Numbered from the stretch's first letter, positions 1 through 11,854 are shown. The stretch: 64,000 nt of DNA from Microglena sp. YARC (GCA_022414725.1 CM039465.1:45089470-45153469); one strand, 5' to 3'. A program made the numbers and translations. The notes: generated by a model not told the origin, from the sequence alone.

Positions 1-1900
1 CCCCCACCCCCTCCTTTGCCACCACCTTCCCCTCCTCCTCCTAGTCGTCCCCCTCCTCCGAGTCCCAGTCTCCTCCCTCCTCCCCTCCCACTCCAACACA
101 CACACCTCCCAGCCCTCCCACCACTCCTCCTAGTCCTCCCCCTCCTCTTCCTATTCCCAGTCTCCCCCCTCGTCTCCTTCCCCCCCACACACACACACCT
201 CCTAGCCCCCCCCCTCCTTCTAGACCTCCCCCACCTCTTCCCAGTCTCCCCCCTCCTCCTGAGCCTCCCCCTTTTCCTCCTAGGTCTCCCCGACCTCCAC
301 ACCCTCCCCCTCCTCCTCTTAGTCCTCTCCCCTCCATCTCCGCCTCCCCCTCCTCCTAGTCCCTCCCCTCCTCCCCCTAATCCCAGCCCCCCCCCCTTCG
401 CCCCCTCCGCCCCCCCCCCCCCCCCCTCTTCCCAGTCCTCCACCCCTCCCTCTCCTGCTTCACCCCACCAGCCTCCCCTCTCTTCATTCTCAGTCTATCT
501 ATCCCTGTCATTCTCTCTTTCCCCCCCCTCCCCCCCACACACACATCCTCCATCTCTCCTTCTCTCCCCTCCTTTGTCTCTCCCTGTGTCCCTCCCTCCC
601 TCTCCTTATCCGTCTCTATCTCTGTCCCTCCCAGTGTCCCCGCCTCCCTCACCTTGTCTGTCTATATGTCCCTCATGTCCCTCCCAGAGCCTCTTTCTCC
701 CTCTAGTTGTCTGTCTCTATCTGTTGCTATATGTGGCCCTCCCTCCCTCTCCTTATCCGTCTCTATCTCTGTCCCTCCTAGTGTTCCCCCCTCCCTCTCC
801 TTCTCTGTCACTTCCAGAGCCTCTCCCTCCCTCTCCTTGTCTGTCTCTATCTGTGACCCTCCCTCTCTCTCCTTCTCTGTCTCTCTCATTACTTCCCCCT
901 CCCTCTCCTTGTCTGTCTCTATCTGTGCTTCTATATGTGACCCTCTCTCCCTCTCCTTGTCTGTCTCTATCTGTGCTTCTATATGTGACCCTCTCTCCCT
1001 CTCCTTGTCTGTCTCTATCTGTGCTTCTTTATGTGACCCTCTCTCCCTCTCCTTGTCTGTCTCTATCTGTGCTTCTATATGTGACCCTCTCTCCCTCTCC
1101 TTGTCTGTCTCTATCTGTGCTTCTATACGTGACCCTCTCTCCCTCTCCTTGTCTGTCTCTATCTGTGCTTCTATCCGTGACCCTCCCTCCTTCTCCTTCT
1201 CTGTCTCTCCCACTACTTCCCCCTCCCTCTCATTGCCTGTCTCTATCTGTGCTTCTATCTGTGAACCTCCCCCCCTCTCCTTGTCCGTCTCTATCTGTGC
1301 CTCTACTTGTGATCCTGTCTCCCTCCCTCTCCTTGTCCGTCTCTATCTGTGCCTCTACTTGTGATCCTGTCTCCCTCCCTCTCCTTGTCCGTCTCTATCT
1401 GTGCCTCTACTTGTGATCCTGTCTCCCTCCCTCTCCTTGTCCGTCTCTATCTGTGCCTCTACTTGTGATCCTGTCTCCCTCCCTCTCCTTGTCCGTCTCT
1501 ATCTGTGCCTCTACTTGTGATCCTGTCTCCCTCCCTATCCTTGCCTGTCTCTATCTGTCCCTTCCCCTCCCTCTCGTCTGTCTATATATGTGCCTCTATT
1601 TTTGTCCCTCCCACTCTCTCCTTGTCTGTCACTAGCTGTGCCTCTATCCGTGCCCCTTCCTCCCTCTCATTTGTTTCTACCTATGCCTCTATATGTGCCT
1701 CTATATGTGACCCTCCCTCCCTCTCATTGTCTGTCTCTATATATGCCTCTATATGGAGCAAGTACCGACACACCTTCTCCGTTTCTATCTGTGCCTCTAC
1801 ATGTGACCCTTCCTCTCTCCCTCCATCCCCTTGCCTGTCTCTATCTGTGACACTCCCTCCCTCCCTCTCCTCCTCTGTCTCTATCTGCGCCTCTATATGT
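1..1900. repeat. Pyrimidine-rich tract with 48-bp and 52-bp minisatellites
   Basis: The first 640 bases are almost pure C/T on the plus strand (CCTCC-type). From about 840 to 1,200 a 48-bp unit recurs about 6 times (core ctctccttgtctgtctcta), and from about 1,300 to 1,560 a 52-bp unit recurs 5 times (core ctctacttgtgatcctgtc). Degenerate copies continue to 1,900. Long open frames exist on both strands, but they are periodic translations of the repeat (Ser/Leu/Pro on plus, Glu/Arg on minus) with no domain. No gene is supported here. Confidence 0.9.
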
Positions 1901-1917
1901 GACAAGCGCCAAGTCGG

Positions 1918-1985
1918 ACTGCCGGCATCATATGATATCATATGATGACATGATATCATATGATATCATATTGCCGTTCCCTATC
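1918..1985. mobile_element. Fragment of MITE family B
   Basis: A run of overlapping catatgatatcatatgatg palindromes ends in attgccgttcccta. This is the same terminal sequence as the complete elements at 4,237–4,384 and 54,226–54,365. Only the right end is clear, so this is a fragment or diverged copy. Confidence 0.6.
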
Positions 1986-2094
1986 TCTCTGTGCAAGCAC
2001 CGGCACACCTTCTTGACTAGCTCTGGATTAGCCGTAGCAAACTTTGGAGCACTGCAATCATGTGGAAACAGTTGGCTATATCACTTTGTGTTGA

Positions 2095-2265
2095 TCCAGG
2101 AGTATGTGTGTTGGGTATGTTGGGTGTGTCGGGTGTGTCGGGTGTGTTGGGTGTGTTGGATGTGTTGGGTGTGTTGGGTTTGTAGGGTGTTGGGTGTTGG
2201 GTGAGTCGGGTGTGTTGGGTGTGTTGGGTGTTGGGGGTGTTGGGTGTGTTAAGCGTTGGACCACA
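2095..2265. repeat. GTGTTGG / GTGTCGG short tandem repeat
   Basis: About twenty 10-bp units of the form tgtgttgggt with point variants. The flank to about 3,700 holds short A/T- and C-rich stretches, two copies of a 24-bp gagacgaattggaaattgg unit near 3,090–3,140, and no supported exon. Confidence 0.8.
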
Positions 2266-4236
2266 AAATGATCACTCATTCAGGATGGAGCCCCTCTGCA
2301 ATTGGCCTCCGAGCTATGTAAATACAACCGAGGGGCGGGGAAGGAAGATATATTTTGGACTGCATCATCAAAACGGTGTTCATGAAGATTGGAATTGGAA
2401 TTGTGGAAGTTTCAGACAAACGGAGGGGGAAATAAAGTTGAAAAATGTTTTTACCCCCCCACCACTCACCCCACACCCCTAGTAAAAACCTCCCCCACCC
2501 TACCCCCCTAAAATGGGGGTCGTTTGAAAAATCTTTTCATGCCCTATCCAGTTGTGCCCTTACATCTTTCAAGGGGTGGTCCAAACGTGATTTATAGCCA
2601 AGTTAAGATTTGGGTAAAAAAACTTTTGGAACCTCAATCTTCATGCCCAACTTTATTTGGGGTAAAAAATGCCATCGGATCCTGAGGATAAGCTCTATTG
2701 AAAGCCATGAGGAGGTACAGGAGCTTATTTTCAGGCCCCCCCCCACCCACCCACACACACACACACACACACCTCTTAGATAAAACAATGCAAATTCAGT
2801 TTGACTAAGGTCCACAATGTGTCTTTACTCATTGCTGCAATAGGCCTTGGAATTCGAGGCGCTTACCCATTCAGATGGGAGCTCCTCTGCAGTTGGTCCT
2901 CAGAGCTATGTAGGAGACCCCACTTCTGGAAGGAAGGGTTTGATCTCCTAGAAGCGAAGTCGATCTGGGTTGTTGCGGTAGGAGGCATCGACGGCGAACC
3001 AGGTTCCCTAAGCGCTTGACTTACGCTAGAGCGAAATCATAGCTCGTCATGCAACGTTCGAGGAGCGCAGAAGCGGAAATTGGAATCGTAGAGGAGACGA
3101 ATTGGAAATTGGATTCGTTGAGGAGACGAATTGGAAATTGGTGTGGCGTGGGGTAATCGCCCGCAAGGGCTCGGGGATAGGATAGAAAGGAGGGTAGGAA
3201 AGACAGGATAGAAGCTCGGATAGAAGGGAAGGAAATAACGCGCAGTGGCGTGGCTTAAGGTACGGAAGGAAACAGCTGGAGAAGGCAAGTCCGGGGGACC
3301 CAACTCCCCTCGAATTGAAAGCACTTGGGTGCAACGACAATATGACTTTGGAAATGTAATTCTGTCTGAGCAAATGGTATCTCTAACGATTGCAGCAGGA
3401 GGCCGTGGCTTCCTTGTGCCCACTACTGCGCTGTTCGTACATGTTCATAAGTTCGAATTTGGATCGGAATGCAAGTCGGGTAAGATGTACAGTAGGCGGT
3501 GGCCCTGAGGTGAGGGGTGCCAACTGTCTCCCTCGGCTCGATCCCTCCATCCAGCGTTTTTTCGATTCATCGTAGGAACAGCTTGGGGTCGGGGTCAGGT
3601 GGGGGGTCAGGTCGGGGTCAGCATTTGTCTCGGACCTTGATAATTGTTAAGGGTTTAGGCCACTGCGCATGCTTTCTCTTGGTAACCTTCAGATATTACT
3701 ACCATATAACATATTAAGGTAACCCAAGGACTGCTGTCTGTTGTTGTGATGTGCTAATCTTGTTACACTTTCACTACCGGTATATTTTAGGTATATTTTT
3801 ACGGACTTCACTGCCCCCCTTCGAAATCGAAACCGGGTTCATGTTTCCAGCCTAAAAGGCTGCTTTGGGGGGTATGATAAGGGAATTTCCAGTAATTCAA
3901 TGCTCATCAAGTAATGGAGAGGAATCATTTTGTTCTCAGTTTGAGAGATGAAATCAGGTTATGACAATTATGCCTCGCATTTAAAAGGATTTCATCGCCA
4001 CGTTCAAAAATCACATGATGCTCGTCTTCACCTTGACCTAGATAGCGTAAGTCACACATTCGATACTTCCACGGGATCATAGGGCGCGTTCTTCTACCAG
4101 TTTCCACTTCCAAATAATGTGACGAGGTTCTAGATATAGCCATGTTACGGATCACTTTGTGTGGCAGGTCTGTTTTTAGGTAGATCTTCATATACTGCCC
4201 CATAAAGCTTGGCGCTACCACATCTCCACTTATCTG

Positions 4237-4384
4237 TAGGGACCGGAATAATGGCATATCATATGATGTTGACCAAAGGCGAGTATGATACGATACAAAC
4301 TGCACCATATGTTATTATATATAAATGGTAAATTTAGCCCAGTCAGACTGCCAGCATCATATGATATCATATTGCCGCTCCCTA
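4237..4384. mobile_element. MITE family B, complete 148-bp copy
   Basis: Terminal inverted repeats read TAGGGACCGG on the left and TAGGGAGCGGCAATATGA on the right (reverse complement). The flanks are cttatctg (4,229–4,236) and cttatttg (4,385–4,392), an 8-bp target duplication with one mismatch. The interior has no coding capacity and carries atcatatgatg palindromes at both ends. An 8-bp duplication and short TIRs fit a non-autonomous hAT element; the superfamily assignment is inference. Confidence 0.75.
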
Positions 4385-4440
4385 CTTATTTGTAATCTGT
4401 AAACATAGCCTCTAATCTTATTTGCTACAATACTGCAAGT

Positions 4441-4639
4441 CAGGGTACTACATTTTGTCAACATGGCCAGCGCTTAAAGCGCACAAACGTCAAATTGGTC
4501 AGCGCTTTCTAGTGCGAAAAGCGCAAAAACTGTGGGCTGCGTCCACCGGGGTCGAAAAAACTGTGCAAAACGCGCAGTGGGGCTCAAAAAGCGTGCGCGA
4601 GTCGCGCTGCCGCGCGCACTTTGTACTGGTAGTACCCTG
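4441..4639. mobile_element. MITE family A, complete 199-bp copy with perfect 8-bp TSD
   Basis: The element starts CAGGGTACTAC and ends GTAGTACCCTG-like (cagggtac / gtaccctg ends). It is flanked on both sides by the identical octamer ctgcaagt (4,433–4,440 and 4,640–4,647). The interior is rich in internal inverted GCGC motifs (agcgctttctagtgcg, aaaagcgc). CAGGG ends with an 8-bp duplication are typical of hAT-derived MITEs. Further copies lie at 24,245–24,439 and 27,037–27,223, in opposite orientation. Confidence 0.88.
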
Positions 4640-5199
4640 CTGCAAGTCCCTTTAGCCGAAGTGGCTACCCCGGGCTGGGGGCAGCATAACAACAGTTACG
4701 GATAACAAGGAAATAAACCGGGAAACGAACTGGAAAGTTCAAGGATAGGTTTACATCGTGATAACACAAATAAGTGGGCAGGGAGCCTTCAGCTCCCTCC
4801 CACCCTACACTGATAAACAGCACAGTGCAGTGCAGTGCAGTGCAGCAAAATACGGCTGTGCTGTACACGTGTCTGACTCAGCCGATCGCTGTCACAGCAT
4901 CGATTCAAGTATGGTATATCATATGAATCCCCTGCACACGTAACGGTTTATATTGATAGTCCTGTTTCGGTACATACACACAACAAAGGGGTTTAATGGA
5001 CAATAAGTCAATAAGGGCAGAACTTGATCAAGCCAGATAGGGTATTTCACAAGTGGTTGCCTATGAGGCTGCGCCATTTGTGATCACTTATCAAGCTATA
5101 CCTGGTCACGCCAGCTCGGAGTGTTCCACCTGTGATCACCCATCAGGCTATACCTGGTCACGCCAGCTAGGAGTATTGATTATTCCACCTATCGGGGGG

Positions 5200-5560
5200 G
5201 ATCAGGCTGTCACATCCTGTACTATCCCATTGCTGGGGGGGTAACAGGCTGTCACATCCTGTACTATCGCATTGCTGGGGGGGTAACAGGCTGTCACATC
5301 CTGTACTGTCGCATTGCTGGGGGGGTAACAGGCTGTCACATCCTGTACTATCGCATTGCTGGGGGGGTAACAGGCTGTCTGATCCTGTACTATCGCATTG
5401 CTGGGGGGGCAACAGGCTGTCACATCCTGTACTATCGCATTGTTGGGGGGGTAACAGGCTGTCACATCCTGTACTATCGCATTGTTGGGGGGGATCAGGC
5501 TGTCACATCCTGTACTATCGCATTGCTGGGGGGGTAACACCGTAACATGCTGTCACATCC
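5200..5560. repeat. 45-bp minisatellite, about 8 copies
   Basis: The unit core is aggctgtcacatcctgtact followed by atcgcattgctggggggg. Between 4,640 and 5,200 and from 5,560 to 6,100 I see only dispersed repeat pieces, including a gagcagcc / gtaaccaagttcaagttc fragment near 5,915–5,970 that recurs at 18.4, 19.2 and 55.2 kb. Confidence 0.9.
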
Positions 5561-6129
5561 TGTACTACCGCATATGTCTTAGGGTTTTACCTTGAGAAAC
5601 CCTAGTTGAATCCCATGTACAAGTATCAGTTAAAATTGATAGTCCTTTTACGGTACCTACACACGACACAGGGTCTGAATACCCCATTTTCATTGAGCTC
5701 AACAACACCTCTCACAGGTGCAAAACGTAATGAGGAATGTTGGTTGGATATCCATAAACTTTCGATAATGAATTATGAATATGAGAATAAAGGAATCAAT
5801 AATGGAGAAATACAAGCACGTATTGAATCATGAATAATGATTGTATTAAGAGATTTGATCAAACATATTTTGATAATAATGCTTTGATTTTAATTGGTTG
5901 TGTTACTGTCAAAGACGGCGAGCAGCCTTCAAGGTTGGAGCCATGTAACCAAGTTCAAGTTCAAGAATCGTGAACCATGAAGGGTACTTGCACTAACGCT
6001 AGGCCAGTGAAGGTCATGTATGGCGGGTTGATGCTTTTGGAGGTGAAGCCATAGAGCCAGCAAGCAAACAACAGTAACCAGAACGGAAACGTGGGCTTCA
6101 AGCACGCCAACCGGTAAGGCCAAGGTGAA

Positions 6130-6700
6130 CACTCTAGCCTACGTGTTAGGTCTAGCCTATGTGTTAGGTCTAGCCTACGTGCTAGGTTTAGCCTACGTGT
6201 TAGGTCTAGTCTACGTGTTAGGTCTAGCCTACGGGTTAGGTCTAGCCTACGTGTTAGGTCTAGCCTACGGGTTAGGTCTAGCCTACGGGTTAGGCCTAGC
6301 CTACGGGTTAGGTATAGCCTACGTGTTAGGTCTAGCCTACGTGTTAGGTGTCTAGCCTACGTGCTAGGTCTAGCCTACGTGTTAGGTCTAGCCTACATGT
6401 TAGGTTTAGCCTACGTGTTAGGTCTAGCCTACGTGTTAGGTCTAGCCTATGTGTTAGGTCTAGCCTACGTGTTAGGTCTAGCCTACGTGTTAGGTCTAGC
6501 CAAGGCCAAGCTGAACACTCTAGCTTACGTGTTAGGTCGAGCCTATGTGTTAGGTCTAGCCAAGGCCAAGCTGAACACTCTAGCTTACGTGTTAGGTCTG
6601 GCCTATGTGTTAGGTATAGCCAAGGCCAAGCTGAACACTCTAGCTTACGTCTAAGGTCTAGCCTATGGGTTAGGTCTAGCCAACGTGTTAGAAGATGAGA
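6130..6700. repeat. 18-bp minisatellite
   Basis: About 22 units of cctacgtgttaggtctag, then a higher-order unit of about 60 bp (gccaaggccaagctgaacac plus three 18-mers) repeated three times at 6,500–6,650. The 18-bp period is a multiple of 3, so every frame stays open; these are not genes. Confidence 0.92.
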
Positions 6701-6839
6701 CTACGTAGATAACATAGATAAACATAGATAACCAACTGGATCAACGAGACTCCCGCTCCAAATCGTTGCCGAATGGCCAAATCATGAATCATGAAGGGTT
6801 GACAAGATTTGTGTGTTTACCATTGTCCGTACCAGTGTC

Positions 6840-7060
6840 TGTGTCACTGAGTACTACCTAGTCGTGTTAGCAGTACAGTCAGTTAGTACTACCTAGTCGT
6901 GTTAGCAGTACAGTCAGTGAGTACTACCTAGTCGTGTTAGCAGTACAGTCAGTGAGTACTACCTAGTCGTGTTAGCAGGACAGTCAGTGAGTACTACCTA
7001 GTCGTGTTAGCAGTACAGTCAGTTAGTACTACTTAGTCGTGCTAGCGCTAAAGTCAGTTA
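6840..7060. repeat. 35-bp minisatellite, about 6 copies
   Basis: Unit core gtactacctagtcgtgttag followed by cagtacagtcagt, with few substitutions between copies. Confidence 0.9.
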
Positions 7061-7079
7061 TGTTTGTCAGGGAATCATG

Positions 7080-7430
7080 AAGGGCCATTTGGCTCCAAAT
7101 CGTGGCCTAATAGCCAAATTGTGGCCATAAAGCCAAATCGTGAATCTGGATGGGCCGTTTGGCTCCAAATTGTGACCAAAAGGTCAAATTGTGAATCGTT
7201 TAGGGCCATTTGGCTCCAAATCGTGGCCAAATGGCCAAAAATTGATTCATGAAGGGCCATTTGGCTCCAAATCGTGGCCTAATGGCCTAATTGTGGCCAT
7301 GAGGCCAAATCGTGAATCTGGAAGGGCCATTTGGCTCCAAATCGTGACCAAATGGCAAAACATTGATTCATGAAGGGCCATTTGGCTCCAAATCGTGGCC
7401 AAAGGGCCAAATCGTGAATCATGAAGACAA
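7080..7430. repeat. Compound minisatellite with ggccatttggctccaaatcg unit
   Basis: Repeats of ggccatttggctccaaatcg and tggccaaatggccaaa, themselves palindromic around TTTGGCC, alternate with gaatcatgaagg. Between 7,430 and 8,050 two diverged copies of a segment ending in agctacccctggact are seen; these are the edge of a dispersed repeat found also at 18.6, 27.0 and 42.2 kb. Confidence 0.85.
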
Positions 7431-8059
7431 TCAAGAATAACAGTGCATTGGTAGAGTACGCTAAAGCAGCTACCCCTGGACTCCAACACACTTACTTGTT
7501 AGCAATCATGTGTGGTGCATTTAGCCTATTTGGCATATTTGGCAACAGCTGGAAAGTAATCTATCATTGCACCTATCATATGCCTAATAGGTGCAATAAT
7601 TGGTAGAGTACGTTCCAGCAGCTACCCCCGGACTGAAATACACATACGCGTTGGCAATCATTTGTGGGGAGAAATGGACCAACTAAGGTGTGGTAGATAC
7701 AGCCAGAGGCAGCTGAAGCTATGGATGACCCCAGTCGCACACAATTATAAGGACAGGGCAGCAAGGTCATTGAAAGATATATACTCCCCAATCACACACC
7801 AGGCTAAGGGCAGGTAGGGCAGCAAGGTGGTTGGACAAGTCCTATGTAGCGTCGCAAGCGACAAGGAAAATTGGCGGAGAGTGTTGGCAACGGAACGACG
7901 TGGCGACGGACTGGAGCTGACCGAAGCCAGTTAGTTATGAGACAGTTGGCTGACGTGTCAGGCTTCAATTTTATTTCGATAGGTTGGACGGACAGACGGA
8001 ACCTGGGGGTTCCGCCAAAAAACATATGAAAAGCATGGTAGCTAGGGCCGTGGGCCTAT

Positions 8060-8665
8060 GTACAGAGCTCGGGCTGTACATAGTCAGGGAAGTACAGAGC
8101 TAGGGCTGTACATAGTCAGGGAAATACAGAGCCAGGGCTGCACATAGTCAGGGAAGTACAGAGCTAGGGCTGAACAAAGTCAGGGAAGTACATAGTCAGG
8201 GCCGCACATAGTCAGGGATGTACAGAGCTAGGGCTGTACATAGTCAGGGAAGTACAGAGCTAGGGCTGCACATAGTCAGGGAAGTACAGAGCTAGGGCTG
8301 TACATAGTCAGGGAAGTACAGAGCTAGGGCTGTACAAAGTCAGGGAAGTACATAGTCAGGGCCGCACATAGTCAGGGATGTACAGAGCTAGGGCTGTACA
8401 TAGTCAAGGAAGTACAGAGCTAGGGCTGTAAAAAGTCAGGGAAGTACAGAGCTAGGGCTGCACATAGTCAGGGATGTACAGAGCTAGGGCTGTACATAGT
8501 CAGGGAAGTACAGAGCTAGGGCTGTACATAGTCAGGGAAGTACAGAGCTAGGGCTGTACATAGTCAGGGAAGTACAGAGCTAGGGCTGTACAAAGTCAGG
8601 GAAGTACAGAGCTAGGGCTGTACATAGTCAGGGATGTACAGAGGTAGGGATGTACATAGTCAGGG
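8060..8665. repeat. About 32-bp minisatellite, about 18 copies
   Basis: Unit core gtacagagctagggctgtac plus atagtcagggaa, with deletions producing several higher-order variants. It is followed at 8,665–9,170 by dispersed repeat sequence without a supported gene. Confidence 0.92.
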
Positions 8666-9174
8666 AGCGACGCGGAAAATTGGTGGAGAGTGTTGGCAAC
8701 GGAATTGAGCTGACAAAGCCAGTTAGTTACGAAAATGTTGGCTGAAGTATCTCAGGGGGGCGGTCACACAGACGGACAACGGGGTGAATCTGGGGGCTCT
8801 CGCACCCCAGAAGGGGAGGGGGTCCGCCTAAAACCATGTGCACAGCCAGGGTTACCTAACCAGTGAAGGGTAAGAAAGATATGCTCTGAGCATGCCATGC
8901 AGCTGCAGCATGAAGGGCAAACATAGCAGTTAGGACCTACAACCCAATACACACAGTAGCAAGATTCCCCAACCAATAGGGAACTTAACAAGCGTGCAAT
9001 AAGCACAACACACAGCTAGGTGTGTGTACGACAGACATGGCAGCTAGGGCCAGTATCAAGGTTACCCAACCAATAGGGAACATGATAGGCACACTATGAG
9101 CACATCTATAATAGTTTATTGTGTTTGCCTGTCATCATTCCCGAAGAACGCCTTGGAATGATCAGTTATTTGAA

Positions 9175-9415
9175 TGGTGGTCAGGTCGACTGCCAGGTGG
9201 TCAGGTCGACTGCCAGGTGGTCAGGTTGACTGCCAGGTGGTCAGGTTGAGTGCCAGGTGGTCAGGTCGAGTGCCAGGTGGTCAGGTTGAGTGCCAGGTGA
9301 TCAGCTCGACTGCCAGGTGGTCAGGTTGAGTGCCTGGTGGTCAGGTTGAGTGACAGGTGGTCAGGTCGACTGCCAGGTGGTCAGGTTGAGTGCCAGGTGG
9401 TCAGGTTGACTGCCA
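9175..9415. repeat. 20-bp minisatellite, 12 copies
   Basis: Unit tggtcaggtcgactgccagg with c/t and c/g variants. The following 9,415–9,830 stretch shows no supported exon. Confidence 0.92.
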
Positions 9416-9829
9416 TGTCATGTTGGTATCATTCCAAGTAAGTTATCCGACAATCCATGTTTGTTATAGTCTGGAGAAAGATTTTTATAGTCTCGATGCC
9501 TCAGAGACTACTATTGTCACTGACCAGGCTTGGTTTCCATTCTCTATACATTTTGTTTCTCCTGGTATTGGTCGTTCAAGGAGCTCTGCCAATGAGCCAT
9601 TCGTTGAATCGGGGATCATCCCACTCGGTATGGTGTCAAGCTTCTCCAGCCAGTAGGGGACATATGGGGCGCACTATGACCCCAACTCACAGCTGTGCGT
9701 GTCTGGCAAACTGGCTAGGGCCTTGGGTTAAGTTTCAGTGTGTGGTTTCTCAAATGCTGCTGTGTATGCGCACTTGGGACAATCGTGTTTCTCATGGAGT
9801 TCAGATGAGAAACAAAATATCAGTACGCA

Positions 9830-10130
9830 CCACAGTGCATGCAGCAGCTGCCTTCGCAACTCCACGACATTTCAATCAGCTATGGTGGCACTGCAATGGC
9901 ACCTCAGTGCATACAGTAGCTGCCTTCGCAACTCAACAACATTTCAATCACTTATGATGGCACTGCAATGGCACCTCAGTGCATGCAGTACGACACTTCA
10001 ATCAGTTATGATGGCACTTCAATGGCGCCTCAGTGCATGCAGCAGCTGCCTTCGTAACTCAACGACATTGTAATCAGCTGCAATAATGGCACTGCAATGG
10101 CACCACAGTGCATGCAGCTGCCTTCGCAAC
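9830..10130. repeat. About 75-bp minisatellite, 4 copies
   Basis: Unit contains agcagctgccttcgcaactc, acatttcaatcagctatg and ggcactgcaatggcacctca. The last copy runs into dispersed-repeat sequence at 10,140–10,240 (ttcaccctaggaggtgagtc) that is shared with 18.5 kb and 48.0 kb. Confidence 0.85.
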
Positions 10131-10266
10131 TCATTTGTTTTTTAGTTAATAAAGGAATTTCACCCTAGGAGGTGAGTCTCCCGACACAAACCAGCAACAT
10201 GTAGGATTCAGTTCGAGTGGTGTTGCCACTCCGACAAAATAGTAGGCGCACTGAACGACAATTCAA

Positions 10267-10341
10267 TCAGCTCATTCGAGTAAGGGAATCCTCGTCCAGT
10301 GACCAACCCTTTGACAGATCTGTCGTGAGGGTCATAACAGC
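10267..10341 (-). CDS. Candidate terminal exon of the coiled-coil gene (alternative C terminus)
   Basis: Read on minus, an acceptor cacttgcttgcag is followed by 24 sense codons (starting AVMTLTTD, ending SLTRMS) and a TGA stop. Intron end and first three codons (A-V-M) match the exon at 14,723–14,779, and both share a D-E-D motif near the end. The two therefore look like copies of one exon, one with a donor and the other with a stop. It could be the real last exon, an alternative last exon or a decayed duplicate. No cDNA is available, so the call is tentative. Confidence 0.4.
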   Translation of the reverse strand, partial: AVMTLTTDLSKGWSLDEDSLTRMS

Positions 10342-10444
10342 CTGCAAGCAAGTGTTGGTTGGTGTTGGTTGGTTTGTGTCCATATCTTCCTGTAAGCAAG
10401 TAGCAGCAGCGTGCACTGAAGATAAGTTTTTTTTAGTGTCGGTG

Positions 10445-10605
10445 TAGGTTGGTGTTGTATTGGGTTTGGTATTGGTATCGGGTTTGGTCTTGGTATTGGG
10501 TTTGGGTTTGGTATTGGTATTGGGTTTGGTGTTGGTATTGGGTTTGGTGTTGGTATTGGGTTTGGTGTTGGTATTGGGTTTGGTGTTGGTATTGGTAAAC
10601 TGCTA
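10445..10605. repeat. GGTATTGGGTTT short tandem repeat
   Basis: Roughly 18-bp unit ggtattgggtttggtgtt with shorter sub-units; on the minus strand it is C/A-rich. Apparent frames rich in P-N-P-I-P-T are repeat translations. Confidence 0.88.
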
Positions 10606-10609
10606 CGAC

Positions 10610-10939
10610 TTGTACTCCACCAAGACATGGCATTACAATGGCACTACACACCAAAACTGCTACAACTCGTACTCCACCAAGACTGGACGCAGACCTTGGT
10701 ACACGCAGTCACCAGGTCTATGAACAAACACAAGTAATACTCACCAAGGCAGCAAACACAGGCTACGGCGACTTGAACTAAACAGGGCTGGAGAAAAATA
10801 TTGGAACTGCCTGAGCCCCAGCCCATGCACCTGCCCCTGCAAATGTCCATCACCTTGGAGAACATGATAAAGATCCCCGTGAATGATTTTACTGAGCTGG
10901 GAACAAGCACTGCTACTACTCACCATGTCTATGAACACG

Positions 10940-10984
<45 letters not shown>

Positions 10985-11270
10985 AAACCAACAGGGCTGA
11001 AGGCAGAGGCTACAATGGCACTACAGACCATCAGGGCTATGAGCAGAGGCTACAATGGCACTACAGTGACACTACAGACCATCAGGGCTATAAGAAGAGG
11101 CTACAATGGCACTAAAATGGCAATACAAACCACCAGGGCTATAAGCAGAGGCTACAATGGCACTACAGTGACACTACAGACCATCAGGGCTATAAGCAGA
11201 GGCTACAATGGCACTACAATGGCTGGCACTCACAATGCTATCCACGTCGTGTCTATCATGGTACTGAGAT
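10610..11270. repeat. ACAATGGCACTACA repeats with a trinucleotide (CTA)n run
   Basis: Copies of ctacaatggcactaca and cagggctataagcagagg recur, with an uninterrupted (tac)n run at about 10,940–10,983. A related block lies at 11,515–11,760. Together they flank the candidate exon 10,745–10,896 on both sides, and the right-hand block ends in a diverged copy of that exon's 3' end (11,770–11,850). Confidence 0.8.
10745..10896 (-). CDS. Candidate exon of the coiled-coil gene
   Basis: On minus, acceptor cttgttcccag and donor cttg/gtgagtatt bound a 152-nt stretch open in the frame that follows the phase-0 end of the 14,723–14,779 exon (starts LSKIIHGDLY, includes FQYFSPALFSS). A partial copy of its 3' half with its own gtgagt donor lies at 11,770–11,850. 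Its phase (2 nt left over) does not join cleanly to the stop-containing exon at 10,267–10,341, so one of the two may be skipped or wrong. I recognise no domain. Confidence 0.35.
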
Positions 11271-11365
11271 AGCTCCACTTCGTACGTAGCATCCTGAAAG
11301 CAAGAGTTGGTTGGTGTTGGTTGGTTGGTTGGTGTACATAGCATCCTGAAAGCAAGTAGCAGCAG

Positions 11366-11406
11366 GGTTTAGGGTTTAGGGTTTAGGGTTTAGGGTTTAG
11401 GGTTTA
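11366..11406 (+). repeat. Interstitial telomere-type repeat (TTTAGGG)n
   Basis: About six perfect gggttta units in a row. This is the plant/green-algal telomere motif, here internal and only about 40 bp long. Related but imperfect gtttaggg runs occur at 36.4, 41.87 and 45.55 kb. Confidence 0.9.
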
Positions 11407-11854
11407 AGAGTTTAGTTTACTGAGTACTATATTTTTTGTAGTGTCAGTGTTGTTTGATGTTGGGTCTTAGTTTTGGTCTTGGATTTGGTGTTAGTGCTAG
11501 CGTCAGTTGTGGCGTGCAAACTTCTACAACTTGTACTCCATCAAGACATGGCACTACAATGGCACTACAAACCAAAACTGCTACAACTTGTACTCAACCA
11601 AGGCATCGCACAACAATGGCACTACACACCAAAACTGCTACGACTCATACTCCACCAAGACATGGCACTACAGTGGCAATACACACCAAACTGCTACAAC
11701 TCGTACCCCACCAAGACTGGACGCAGACCTTGGTACACGCAGTCACCAGGTCTATAAACAAACACAAGCAATACTCACAAAGGCATCATATACATAAAGG
11801 CTCCAGCGACTTGTACTCAACAGGGCCAACGACAAATATTTAGGGTTGTTAATG

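Noticed and set aside
16..1416. 466-codon open frame on plus
   Set aside because: Pure translation of CT-rich minisatellites (Ser/Leu/Pro); starts at a non-ATG codon, no domain, and other frames are open over the same repeat.
4500..4640. Short frames on both strands around 4.5 kb
   Set aside because: Fall inside the family A MITE, whose GCGC motifs keep several frames open.
10801..10910. Plus-strand reading LPEPQPMHLPLQMSITLENM as an exon
   Set aside because: Looks protein-like, but no GT donor follows on plus, whereas the minus strand has both a good acceptor and gtgagt, and a duplicated copy with the same donor.
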